Source: Polytrichum commune (Eukaryota; Streptophyta; Polytrichopsida; Polytrichales; Polytrichaceae). From it: a stretch of 64,000 nucleotides of DNA. Location: NCBI GenBank assembly GCA_950295325.1, contig OX485808.1, positions 6,884,501-6,948,500 on the forward strand, written 5' to 3'. The position numbers were made by a program, and so were the translations under genes. Below the pieces are notes generated by a model, which saw only the letters and a list, made by a program, of their open reading frames with translations, ran no database searches and had not been told where the DNA came from. Positions 1 to 10,888 of this stretch are shown here, piece after piece; the stretch's first letter is position 1, and every line of letters starts with the position of its first letter.

Positions 1-1
1 T

Positions 2-3000
2 ATTAATGTTGAGGAGGATATATTTGATGTTCTCACGTTAGAACTTACACACACCCTTGGTCGCATTTCGCATCGAGATGAGAACAATAACATGTTTTGG
101 ACTCTTCATCCAGGTAGTTACCGAGTCTATGGCCTCACTGAATCTCAGATGGCTGCTTCTCCTGAGATCCTCACTCCTCGCTCTTCCTCTACCTGCACCA
201 TTCAAACTCCTATGCCACGTGATGTGAAGGTCAAGCTCGAGCCCGGTCTTGAGACGCCTATTGTAGAGAACTCTAGAGTAGAATCTGTAATTACGCTTTC
301 TTCCGATGACGAGGTCAGTCCCACCAAGCCCCCGCCTCAGGTTATAGTTGGTGGGGACCCTCCTAAAGTATATCCTTTGTCGCAAGATACTGTTAGCATA
401 GTACCATTACTTAAAAAACTTGCAGGAATGCCTGGGAGAAAAAATATTCTTAAAAAAATAGACTACTCGGTGATTAGACACAAGAGGGTAGACTACCTTC
501 CTGCTGTGTTTGATGGTGCGGTTATATTTGAGTTGCCACCCACTGGTCACACGGCCGCACGGTCACAGGCCAAATCAATGCAGGGAATGGACAAGCGATA
601 CGACGGCCATGTGTGGACGAAGACCATCACCACCAACATCACAAACGAATTTGGTTTGTCCTTCCGTTCTTCCGCATGCGTTGGACACCTGCGTTGCAAC
701 AACAAGGAGTGCGAATATTTGATCCGCCGACCTCGCATTTTCCAAGTCAATGAAACAGAGTTTGAAGGTTGTACCCTCCAAGCCTTTATAGTGGATCGAG
801 CGCCCCCCCCTGACTCTACGCTTGTTTGCAAGGTATGTAAAGAGCCCCCAACATGTATTGCTACATGTGGGGCGAAAATTTATTATGTTGCTGGCAAAAA
901 CATTCACACAAGAGTGTGCATCCACATTGGAACTCACGATCACCCTGTCAAGGTGGGTGACTACAGAGACACTAAGGCTGAGATCAGTGGCCTAATTGAA
1001 GAACAGATTGAGAAGACTCCCCAGGCTACCAAGAGTGCAGTGGTGCTGGAGGCTAGCAAAGTTCTAATTGGCAATTATCTTCTTCAACCTGATGATGTGC
1101 CACCAAAGAAGCTTAGTCTAGAGGAACTTGTTCCTGTACTTGACCGATGCAAGGACATGGCTTCCCCGAACATCCGCAACAAGGTCATGAGTTTCCGTTT
1201 CCTCAGAAGGTATGGTGTCATGGACTCTATCACCAAACTTCGCGGAATCAGTTTATGGGCCTTTGTTCAGGAGAACAAATTCCCTGGTCAAGGGGCTGAT
1301 CTTGATAAGGTTTTTGTCTTCAAGATGTCGGAAGTTGGCCTGGTAGTGGGGTAGACTTGGTCAAACGTATGCAGCCCGGCGAAGATCTGGAGAATGCTTG
1401 GATGATGTTCGACCATGTGAAACGGGTTAGACAATGGACCACAATGGCATGCCACGTGTATGACTCCACGTATTGTCGTGTCATGACCATTGCAAGCTGT
1501 GACATGCAATCGGAGGACTGTGATGCCCAGATCGTTTTCTGGAAGAATCTCAATGTTGTGATGGAGAGGAATGGTATTGTCCATACCAACTTCAAGGGTT
1601 TCATGGCCGACAGCGCCCAGGCCAATTGGAATGCAGTTCGGGTCATATATGGCAATGGGAAGAAGGAGGACCGCATGGATGACCGGGAGAGAACCTGTCA
1701 ATTTCACTGGACCCAGTCTATGGTTAAGTATACCGAGAAGTACATTCCCGACGAATTCAAGGAGCAGCACAAGAAGATGTGCCACCAGTATAGGACGGCG
1801 AGGACCATGGACGAAGCAGACAGTATGTACCACGGGCTACGTGCATGGTGGGTATCCGCCGGGGCAGTGACAGAGAAAGCCCTAAACAAACTAGAGCTCT
1901 GGCTTGCATTCTGGCACTACCGTTATCGCCAATGGGGAGGCTTCATGACCGGGGTATGTTTTCCCAATACATTTCATTTCATTTTCATTCTTTTCACTGT
2001 GCTCTTATCTCAAACAACTCTTCTGTAATCTCTAATTGCTTCCAGAAATGTTATCGCAGAAATTTACAGAAGAAGAACTAGCAGAAATGCCTTCATGTAA
2101 TCTCGCTGAATCAATACACAACAAGTGGCTTCAAGCCTCTGGGAACAATGGCGGCGACCTCTACGTTGCTACAGTTGACGACTTCGTTCGAGGCTTCCTA
2201 CAAGTTGTCAATTACTACCAGTTCCTCAAAGGTGACGTGGGCGGAACAGGCCCTACAAAGAAAGAGCTGAAACTAAGGATGGCAGAGCGTAGGGCGAAGC
2301 AAACAGGTAATCCTTTAGTGCTTGAAGACCCCATGTTGGACATGCCTGGAGCAGATGAATTTTGTACCCGTGTTCCTGGCATGGCTGGAGAAGAGGTATT
2401 CGGGTCCTCGAAGCGGAAGGCAGATCTGCCTCTTGGAGCTGAAGAGGAGTCTCATCGGCCTGACAAGGTTAACTTCTCACATCCAAGAGGTTCAGGACGT
2501 GCTGTGAGGGCTCGTCCTGTGCAGATGCCCATCATTCTTGAAGATACTGAAGATGATACGATCGTCCAAGATATTCATCATGAGCCTGAGTCTGAGAGCA
2601 TCCCTGCGTCCCCGCCGAACGAGGGGGGGATCCGTCATGTCAGTGTTGTCGAAGAGACAAAGGTTGACGTCAAGGAGTGGCACATATCAAGACTTCCCAA
2701 GACCTCGGCGAAGTGCTGCTGGGCCCAGAGAGCTGTCACAAAGAAGAAGTGTACTGAGAGAATTGTGAGAGGCGCCAATTTCACCGCCGCGCCTACCTAC
2801 ACCGGAGTTTGGACTAATATACGCAGGAATTTATCTGAGAGGACAGAATTCTTCTTCTGCTCCGATGACATTGACCGGTGCGTGAAGGGTACAAGGCGCA
2901 AATGGATTGCTCAGCACTCAGCATACCATGAAATGCCGCCGATTCCAGACGTTTGGCCGGTGAAGCTAGGCACAAACCTCAAGCCTACTGAAATTCTTGC

Positions 3001-3547
3001 CCTTGAAGCGGCTGGATTCCAGCTCCCGCTGAAGAAGCCGGTCTCTCCAAGACGTTTGTTCTCTTCTGCTCCGCCGCCTGCAAATTTGAGCGCGGTACCC
3101 GTTCCTGCAGAACCAGACCGCTATCCTGGTAAGAGAGACGGCAAGATTGTGAAACGCACTGCCACTTGCCCAAATCCCGCGCAACGACTCTCCATGGCCT
3201 CCTCCGACTCTCTGAAAGCTTGCATCCGTTCCATCAATATGATACCTCATCCAGGACATGGTTGCATTATCGGGTTGGATTCGGGTGTTTCTCCTACCAT
3301 CACACAGTATCAGGTCACCATCAACTCTTTCGTGGGTTGCACTTGCCCTGCATTCAAGAAGACGATGACCAAGTTCCGAGGGAAGACCCAATTCTCTTAT
3401 TGCAAGCATGTGTATTTCATATTTTTGAGGGTTTGCAACCGTCATCTCGAGGCCGACATTTTCATTCACGCGCCTACCTTTAGCTTCAACGAGGTCAAGC
3501 TAGTCCTAGAAAGCGGACTCTTGACTCACCCTTTGGCTAAAAACTAG
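2..3547 (+). CDS. MULE-type transposase with C-terminal SWIM zinc finger (5' partial, one frameshift)
   Basis: The frame is already open at base 2, so the N-terminus lies outside the window. Exon 1 (to ~1340) carries a Cys/His-rich segment (CVGHLRCNNKEC, then CKVC and an IHIGTHDHPV stretch) of the kind found ahead of MULE transposase cores. The core follows: DSTY near 1465, FMADSAQANW near 1600, and a CQFHW motif near 1697. An intron at 1954-2059 (GTATGT...CGCAG) joins phase 0 to phase 0 and restores the conserved NLAESIHNKW segment. A SWIM finger lies at 3338-3409 (CTC then CKH). Stop TAG is at 1352-1354; the coding potential moves by one base near 1330-1350 (SEV to GSGVDLVKRM), so this copy has a frameshift unless the assembly is wrong. 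Family assignment is strong; whether the copy is domesticated or decayed is not clear. Confidence 0.75.
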
Positions 3548-3783
3548 GAGGCAACCTATAAACATCCTAGATTCTTTTCAATGGACGGTGTTCACTCAAA
3601 ATTCGAGTCATCGAATTTGGACACACCTCTTTCAACCATGTTCCTTTCATAGTTCACTACATTTTGTGTACTCTTATCTCTTCCGAATCCCTCATTTCCA
3701 AGAACCATCACCGCCAAAACCAATTGCAATAATTGATTGATATAATAAAGGTATGATTACAATGCTTCCTATGTCTATCAACT
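3548..3783. other. Convergent intergenic gap, nothing recognised
   Basis: Short AT-rich stretch between the end of the plus-strand MULE gene and the minus-strand frame ending at 3784. It should hold the 3' ends of both units. I see no repeat or RNA gene in it. Confidence 0.4.
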
Positions 3784-4340
3784 CTATTTCCGTTTCACAT
3801 ACTTCTTGGATGAATCCGAGGAAGGTGGACCCGGTCTAAGCAAATCCATATAAGAAACTGTCTTATCTCTCTTTCGATCCTTCAACGGCAGTTGATGCGG
3901 CGGCAAGGCTCTCATCCGTTCGCGAAATGAAAAAGACTTCGAAGATTCCCCTACAACCTTCACCTCCTCCTCCTCCGTTTCGTTCGATTTGTCTTCATCC
4001 AAATCAGCGTCCTTCTCCGGGACATCTTCCTGCCTCTTTTCTTTTTGCTCACGTTGTTTTTGCTCCTCCCGCGTCCTCCACCTCCATGCTTGTGTAGACT
4101 GCGAAAATGGAGTCAGGTCGTTGTCATCTCTACTTCGATTTCCAGCAGCAAACAAAAATTCCGGCGATAAATTAGCCGGAATATGAGGATCTGCTAGACT
4201 CCTAATTTCCTTCTCCCATCCTAATCCAACAAACATATCTCTCTCATCACCCATTGTATGCAAGTGTATATACAATGATGTTGGGTATGAGTCCAATATA
4301 TTATCTATTCGGCCACATACGATAACTGCTAAAGTCCAAG
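3784..4340 (-). CDS. Charged C-terminal exon of unknown protein, possibly the last exon of the DGNHR gene
   Basis: Minus-strand open frame. It reads from a conserved-looking start (AVIVCGRIDNILDSYPTSL) through a Glu/Lys-rich middle (EEQKQREQKEKRQ) to a basic tail ending KKYVKRK. It lies downstream of and on the same strand as the gene at 5275-9713, about 0.95 kb away across satellite sequence. Possible acceptors (for example after TATAG, exon from 4340) need an incoming phase 1, but the best upstream donor (5275) leaves phase 0. Either a small exon is missing, an alternative donor inside the previous exon is used, or this is a separate gene. No domain recognised. Confidence 0.45.
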
Positions 4341-4712
4341 CTATAGAGTAGATTCACATATAAGACAAAGAACAAAGTGATGAATGAAAACGAAGGAAGT
4401 TCATTATTTTGATTCATTTGTATTTTGATTGACTCATTCTTCAATTATACCAATCTCCGAAAATCCATTTTCATTGATTTTTTCTTGTGATCATCCTTGG
4501 TTTTAATAATTCAACCACCTCACGGTTTCCAAACTTAATGAGACCATTCCAAATTCAGGGCCATATTTTAAATTTTATGACCTATACATCCCACGGAAAT
4601 AGGTCCAATTTTTTTACTATTATTGGCAGATTCTAGAATATTCCAAATATATTCTTGTCTGTTTTTGAAAATCCTAATTTTAGTCTAACAAGTTTACTAT
4701 TTTTGTCTCATC

Positions 4713-4772
4713 TACGCTCTCCGCTCTCCAAATCTACGCTCTCTGCTCTCCGCTCTCCGCTCTACGCTCGCA
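4713..4772. repeat. Short CTCTCCG/CTCTACG tandem repeat
   Basis: A 60-bp pyrimidine-rich stretch alternates CGCTCTCC, CTACGCTCT and CTGCTCT units. It sits in the putative intron between the minus-strand frames at 3784-4340 and 5275-5962, just beside the satellite block. Probably a simple tandem repeat with no function. Confidence 0.6.
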
Positions 4773-4779
4773 TACAAGT

Positions 4780-5140
4780 CTCGTCCCATTTCAGATCACA
4801 TTCAATCCACTAAGTCACTCAACCTAAACCCCAACTAGCCTCATTTTAGAAAACATTCAATTTCAGATTACACTCGACCCACTAAACCAGCTGCCCCATA
4901 AAGGGTGTCTCGGGCCAGAGACACCTCATTCCTTGACTAGATTTCAATTTCAAAATACAATCAACCCACTAATACAGTCAGCCTAAACATAACTAACCTC
5001 GAGTTAAGAATACATTCAACCCACTAACTCAGTCAACCTAAGCATACCTAACCTCATTTCAGAATACATTCAACCCACACATACCTCTAACCCAAAAAGA
5101 GTGTCTCGGTCCCGAGACACCTTTTTCCATAACTATAATG
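4780..5140. repeat. Satellite block A (ATTCAACCCACTAA family) with hairpins
   Basis: Degenerate tandem units containing ATTCAACCCACTAA, CAGTCAACCTAA and AACCTCATTTCAGA. Two hairpin sequences are embedded: an imperfect one at 4904-4925, and one at 5101-5120 whose arms GTGTCTCGG and CCGAGACAC are perfectly complementary around a TC loop. The same family fills the first intron of the neighbouring gene (8218-9600), so the two blocks share an origin. Confidence 0.85.
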
Positions 5141-5274
5141 GACACTTTTAACTTCAAATGTAATTCTGGCTAATAGATGGGATTACAAATTGTTTCATCC
5201 AGTTATCATTTGTGAATCATGAAGATTGTGAGTTTAGTGTTAATGTTGGCATAAAAGGCAAAATAAAAAAATAC

Positions 5275-8200
5275 CTTAATCATGAAGTTTTTTAAGTCCT
5301 TGTAATAAGAGGTGTAGTCATCTGAGCTACCGCCAAGGACTTCATGCATGGATGCATTGAGAATGAGCTCATCAATTTGGCTTTCGTTCTCCTCTCCCAA
5401 ATTGAAAACATGACTCAACTGGTCGTATGAGGAATCCCATTTTGTACCTCGGGAAAAAGGATGAGCTTGAGATCCAGAATCAGTAGTCGGGATTGGAGAA
5501 ACAAGACTTTTACCTTCTGGCTCAGAATGGGGGTTCATCTTCTTTTTCCCCTTCATGTTAGTCTTCTCTAATGACTTCTGGAGTTTTTCCATTTCTTTCT
5601 GTGCCGCTTTCTCCTCTGCTTCCTTTACTCTAAGCGCCTTCTTCCTATCCTCTTCAAGACATCGCGCGAGGGCCTTTGCCCTCTCACGCTCGTCTTCTAT
5701 GCCCTGTAAGTCAACCATCTCAACACCAGATTCTCCAACTGCCTCCCTGGACTTCCTAAGTTCAGTTTCAAAGGGAGGAGTGAAACTAGGAGCACAGTCG
5801 AGGTACCAACCACCTCCTGTGAGATGTGATGTGGACCAGGTACGCTGTTGATTTGCTGAAAACATGCACGTTGAGTTAGACCTGTCAAGCCATGCAGAGA
5901 GAAATATGGGGAGATCTTCTTTTGTTATTGCTCCTTTTGCAAGGAGCTCGTACTTGAAATACCTGCGGGTAAGACAGAGCTCATCATTATATACCTTGCA
6001 AACGAATTAGCTGTCAAATGAAAAACCAAAACACTATGCCAAATATAAGAACTCTATATCCCATATCAGATAACACTCAAACCACACTCCTCTAACCTCA
6101 CATCATATTACACTTGTAACACACATATCTAACATTATATGAAAACTCCAGTAGGTAAAGGAGAGAACACACCGAAAGAGTACTCTTCGCACAATCAAGT
6201 CAGTCCCGTTAAATCCCACAAATTCGAGAGTTTTGTTAAATGCCTCTTGCCCTCGGAAGAAGGTGGGAAACGCATTGTCCCATAATTTCATTCTACAGTC
6301 CTCGATGTACGCTGCCAAGGTCAAGGGCTCGCTGGGTATAGCAAAGTTGATAGCCAGTTTGTCTTGGCACAAAGTGTCTTCAAAGATAATGGAAGCCTGA
6401 TCGGATATCTACAGAAACAGAGTGAGCAAGGCCGAGAACAAGAATCAGAACAAAACCGATTCATATATTGAAATAAGCGTGAGGGAGACCAAAAGAAAGC
6501 CGACTTAATATAAGTGCTCAAAGAAGGTCACACATAACTAAAGGGTACATAGGGAGTTATGTACTTACTCCTTCCCAAAAACATGCCTTGGATAGGAATG
6601 CCTGCAATTTCTCCTCGTTGGTGGGCTTGGTTGGAAGTTTGCGGGCCTCACGGGTTGATGCAGAGGAATTGAAATATTCCAACCATTTAATTTTAGAAGC
6701 GGGTGATGCTTTTGCAGTAGCGATCAACTGCAATTTCTCTAAATTGAGCTCCAGTGCAATTGAATTAAGAGTATAGTGACGCGCAATCTGTGAACCATGG
6801 AGCAACATATTGGAATCATGGAGTTTAATAAATTACTTGAAGAAAGAAAAATGGGCCTTAAAGTAGTGCATATACCTCCCGAAGCCATGCATCTGTCAAA
6901 TCTGGGTTTGCCACACAAACTAGTTTTGACATTTTCTTATGAAGTGCCTCGGCTTTCTTTGAAGCAGCGACCTTCATGGCGGCTGCTTTTTCAGCAGCAG
7001 ACACCTCTCCATCCGTTTGCTCAACGAGTTGACGAACACCCTCATCTGCAGCTTGTGCCAGTTTGTGCTGCAAAGGGATTAGCATAGGAAGTTTGTAATC
7101 AAACAACAACGACAAAAAATGTATTCTGCAAGTACATAAAGGAAAGATAGCATACGAACGTCAATTACAAGTACCAAATGTTGCAAAGGACCAGATATAA
7201 GAGTAATCACATCATCAACATCAAATCATACCTGGAAGATGAAGCTCGTAAATACATGCAGATTTAATGAATACCACGGCTTGTTCGAATGTTGAGATTT
7301 CTTGCACCTTTTAATTTCAGAGGGAGTCAAAATGTTTTGGTACTGTTCGAGCGGCATAAGTTCATACTTCTGCACCCTAAATAGAGTGTGAATTGTGTTC
7401 GTCTTCACGTGAGAGTCTTCCGTATGTCTACAAGTAACAATCATAGATGAAAGACAAGCACAACATAATATATGTACATTACATAGATGAAAACCTTAAA
7501 TAATGGACTTACAAAACTTACTTGTTGATATCATGCATAACTTGCATAACAACACCAATTTTTTCCTTCGTGTCAAGGAGGATGCTATCCACACAAAAAT
7601 ACGAGGCCTCTTCTGTTTTGTGAAGTCGTTCAATATGATTCAACCAAGCCTGCCGCCTATGGTTCCCGTCACAAACAAAGAACATCAAATTCTTAAAACT
7701 GGCTAACTCCGGAACGGACAGAAGAAAGGTGTTGAATTCTTCATTTTTAGCACTCCAAATGGGACCCCAGGATGCCATATCAGCCTCTGTAACATCATGT
7801 GTTTTGCCTTCTTCATCTGTTATTATGACATAAAATACTGAGGCACCCTCTCTATACCCATGCATAAACTCTTGCTCCAATTTAGCAAGATCACTTGGGA
7901 GAGTTGGCCTCACCATAGGCATAGCCAACATTTTGCATAAGGGAATAGGAAACCTGGAGGAACTCAGGGGTTGGACTCTCAGTCGAGAGATCGTGGCAAC
8001 GGAATCAAGTTTATGTCGGGTCTTGATATCATCCTCATCCCCTTCATATGGATCTCTATCTGGAAGCCCCTCTTCATCCTCATCCTGACCCTCTTCAGAA
8101 TAGTCTAGAGAAAACAGAGAAAGAGCATGAACATCCTCCATTGCGTTGTTCTCTACCTGCAAAATACATGTACTAGTTAATTGAGGAGGCAACACGTTCG

Positions 8201-9713
8201 CCAACAACTTACCCTTTCATAACTAGAACTCAATTTCAGATTACATTCAACCCACTAATACAGTCATCATAAACATAACTAACCTCATTTCAAATCACAT
8301 TGAACCCACTAATACACTCAACCTACACCCAAAGACGCCTCAGGTCAGAAAACATTGAACTTCAAATTACATTCAACCCCCTAAACCACGTACCCCAAAA
8401 AGGGTGTCTCGGTCTCGAGACACCATAATCCATGACTAGAATTCAATTTCAGAATACATTCTACCCACTAATACAGTCAGCCTAAACATAACTAACTTCA
8501 ATTTCAAACTAAATTCAACCCACTAACTAAGCCAACCTAAGCATACCTAACCTTATTTCAGAAAACATTCAACCCACTAGTACACTCAACCTAAACATAC
8601 TAACCTCATTTCAGATCAAATGCAACCCACTAAGACAATCAACCCAAACCCCAACTAGCCTCATTTCAGAAAACATTAAATTTCAAATTCACTCAACCCA
8701 CTAACCCATCTACCCCCTACAGGGTGTCTCGGTCCCGAGACACCTTTTTCCAAGACTAGATTTCAATTTCTAAATACACTCAACCCACTAATACAGTCAG
8801 CCTATACATAACTAACCTCAATTTCCGAATACATTCAACCCACTAGTACACTCAACCTAAACATACTAACCTCATTTCAGATCAAATGCAACCCACTAAG
8901 ACAATCAACCCAAACCCCAACTAGCCTCATTTCAGAAAACATTCAATTTCAAATACACTCAACCCACTAACCCATCTACCCCCTACAGGGTGTCTTGGTC
9001 CCGAGACACCTTTTTCCAAGACTAGATTTCAATTTCTAAATACACTCAACCCACTAATACAGTCAGCCTATACATAACTAACCTCAATTTCCGAATACAT
9101 TCTACCCACTAGTACACTCAACCTAAACATACTAACCTCGTTTCTGCTCAAATTCAACCCACTACAAAACTCAACCTAAACCCCAACTAGCCTCATTTCA
9201 CATCAGATTCAACCCACTAATTCATTCAACCCAAACCCCAACTTGCCTCTTTTCAGATCAAATTCAACCCACTTAGTCACTCAACCCAAACCCCACCTAG
9301 CCTCATTTCAGAAAACATTCAATTTCATATTACACTCAACCCACTAAACCATTTGCCCCATAAAGGGTGTCTCGGTCCCGAGACACCTCATTCCATGACC
9401 AGATTTCAATTTTTGAATACATTCAACGCACTAATACAGTCAGCCTAAACATTACTATCCTCAATTTCATAATACATTCTACCCACACATACCTCTAATC
9501 CAAAAAGAGTTTCTTGGTCCCGAGACACCTTTTTCCATAACTAGAATTCAATTTGGGATTGCATTCAAAATACATACGTGTAACATAATTTCAGATTATA
9601 CTCATCCCAAACCAATTCCCTCACTCTAAACCGCTAAGCAAAAAAATCACATTCAATTATTTATGTGTGTGAGAACCTACCTCTTCCCCGATGTGCTGCT
9701 CTTCATTATCCAT
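5275..9713 (-). CDS. Multi-exon protein with ParB/sulfiredoxin-like DGNHR motif
   Basis: Seven exons join with matching phases: 9713-9681 (ATG; MDNEEQHIGEE), 8156-7522, 7427-7232, 7067-6876, 6787-6569, 6408-6173 and 5962-5275. Donors are GTAGGT, GTAAGT, GTATGA, GTATAT, GTAAGT, GTGTGT and GTATTT; acceptors are pyrimidine-rich YAG. Exon 2 begins acidic (GQDEDEEGLPDRD), then holds FFVCDGNHRRQAW, a VDSILLDT segment and VMHDINK. DGNHR resembles the catalytic/nucleotide-binding loop of ParB/sulfiredoxin-like folds. The middle is helical. Exon 7 holds a long Lys/Glu/Arg coiled coil (EDERERAKALARCLEED onward). The consistent splice chain says the gene is real and not long decayed. The enzymatic role is inference. 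It may continue into the exon at 3784-4340. Confidence 0.7.
8218..9600. repeat. Satellite block B inside intron 1, ~54-bp unit, with five or more hairpins
   Basis: About 1.4 kb of tandem units fill the first intron of the DGNHR gene. A base period of 54 bp can be counted from CATTCAACCC (8249) to CATTGAACCC. Hairpins of form GGTGTCTCGG-TC-CCGAGACACC occur at 8403-8424 (one mismatch), 8723-8744 (perfect), 8989-9010 (one mismatch), 9366-9387 (perfect) and about 9508-9529 (degraded). The segment around 8723 is repeated almost exactly around 8989, a higher-order unit of about 266 bp. Confidence 0.88.
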
Positions 9714-10714
9714 GCTGTCTTCGCGAGGATCACCAATATCATCCCGGCGATCGAATTCGCCTAGGGTCTGTTAAGTGTATATGTCCTGTGCTCATTAGTT
9801 GGCCTAAGACGTTGTTAGCATTGGAAAGAACCCTTACGCTTAACCCAAAACCATAAAATTCGACAATTGATAGTAATGTTTACAAACCTGCCCCTCCCTA
9901 TGATCTGATGTTGAGGCACTGGAGGTTGCCTCAGGTTGAACCTGTGTCTACGTCACTCCCTGTTCCAGATGCCCCAACCAAACCCAATTCACAATCCCAC
10001 ACCAAACATAAAACACAACATACAGGTGCCGATAACATTCCCCACACAACCAGTGAAGTTAATGGGTCTGAACTGTTCTAACTATCCGTGATAGAAGTTG
10101 ACATAAAATAATATCATCAGGATTACACATAAACATCACCTCGCTGCCCCCTTTGTCAACTTGGTTTTCTTCCTCCGATACAGGAAATAAAACGATGGGA
10201 GCTACCGCTGAAACATCAAACGTTTTTTACCCTTTGGAACGTCTACCTGTGCCCCTAGAAGAATTAACCCCTTGTCTACCCATTGTTCTCCGCAAGTTGT
10301 ACGGCGTCCCTAAGCTCTCTCTTGATTCTAACCTTTGCCTTCTCTCAATACGCCTCTGTTTTTCAATATTCCTCCTAACTTCTCGATCTGCTCTCGCTCT
10401 CAACCTAGTGTTCATCTCTAACAATACATGCTCTCTCCGCCATCATTATGTTCACATTTTCTTGGATTTAGATAATTATTTTGCAATTTCTTAAATTATT
10501 CCTCGGTTCATCCACACTGCATTAATACACTACAAAAGGCGGCGCTAGAACCTAATATACATAATCGTATCCTGCCATGTCAGATATTTGGTGGTGATAA
10601 AGGAATGACTATTATTGTAGTACATTCTAATCCTACTTGATACAGGTTGTCCAGAATTTACATAAATAAATATTGACTATTAATTGATCCAACAGGTTAT
10701 CAAATATTCGGGCA
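9714..10714. other. Upstream of the DGNHR gene; no certain gene
   Basis: On the minus strand the frame holding the DGNHR start codon stays open upstream to about 9766 (acidic, RRDDIGDPRED), so the first exon could be longer, starting after a CCTAG acceptor. A second stretch at about 9890-9945 looks exon-like with a GTTTGT donor, but the phases do not fit. A short basic minus-strand frame at 10227-10424 (RADREVRRNIEKQRRIERRQ) may be a further exon of something. Nothing else supported. Confidence 0.3.
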
Positions 10715-10888
10715 TTGGTGTCTACCCTAGGTGTATATAATACCCGATTACTTGTACCCATTTCTTCATGTCATCTCATCATATTCTTCTCCAATGGGTA
10801 CTCACTCAAGTCTCCCAAGCCTTGCTCCTTTAGGTTCTCCTTGTTCGATGTTATCGTCAAAACATACATATGGCTATGTGGTAGGGAG

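Noticed and set aside
1309-1345. Possible GT...AG intron bridging the MULE frameshift
   Set aside because: It would be only about 37 bp, below plant intron size, and the sequence inside reads as coding protein; a one-base indel is simpler.
8218-9600. Regularly spaced hairpins looking like a CRISPR array
   Set aside because: Units between hairpins are themselves repeats, spacing is irregular (about 266-377 bp), and the setting is a plant-type intron; it is a satellite.
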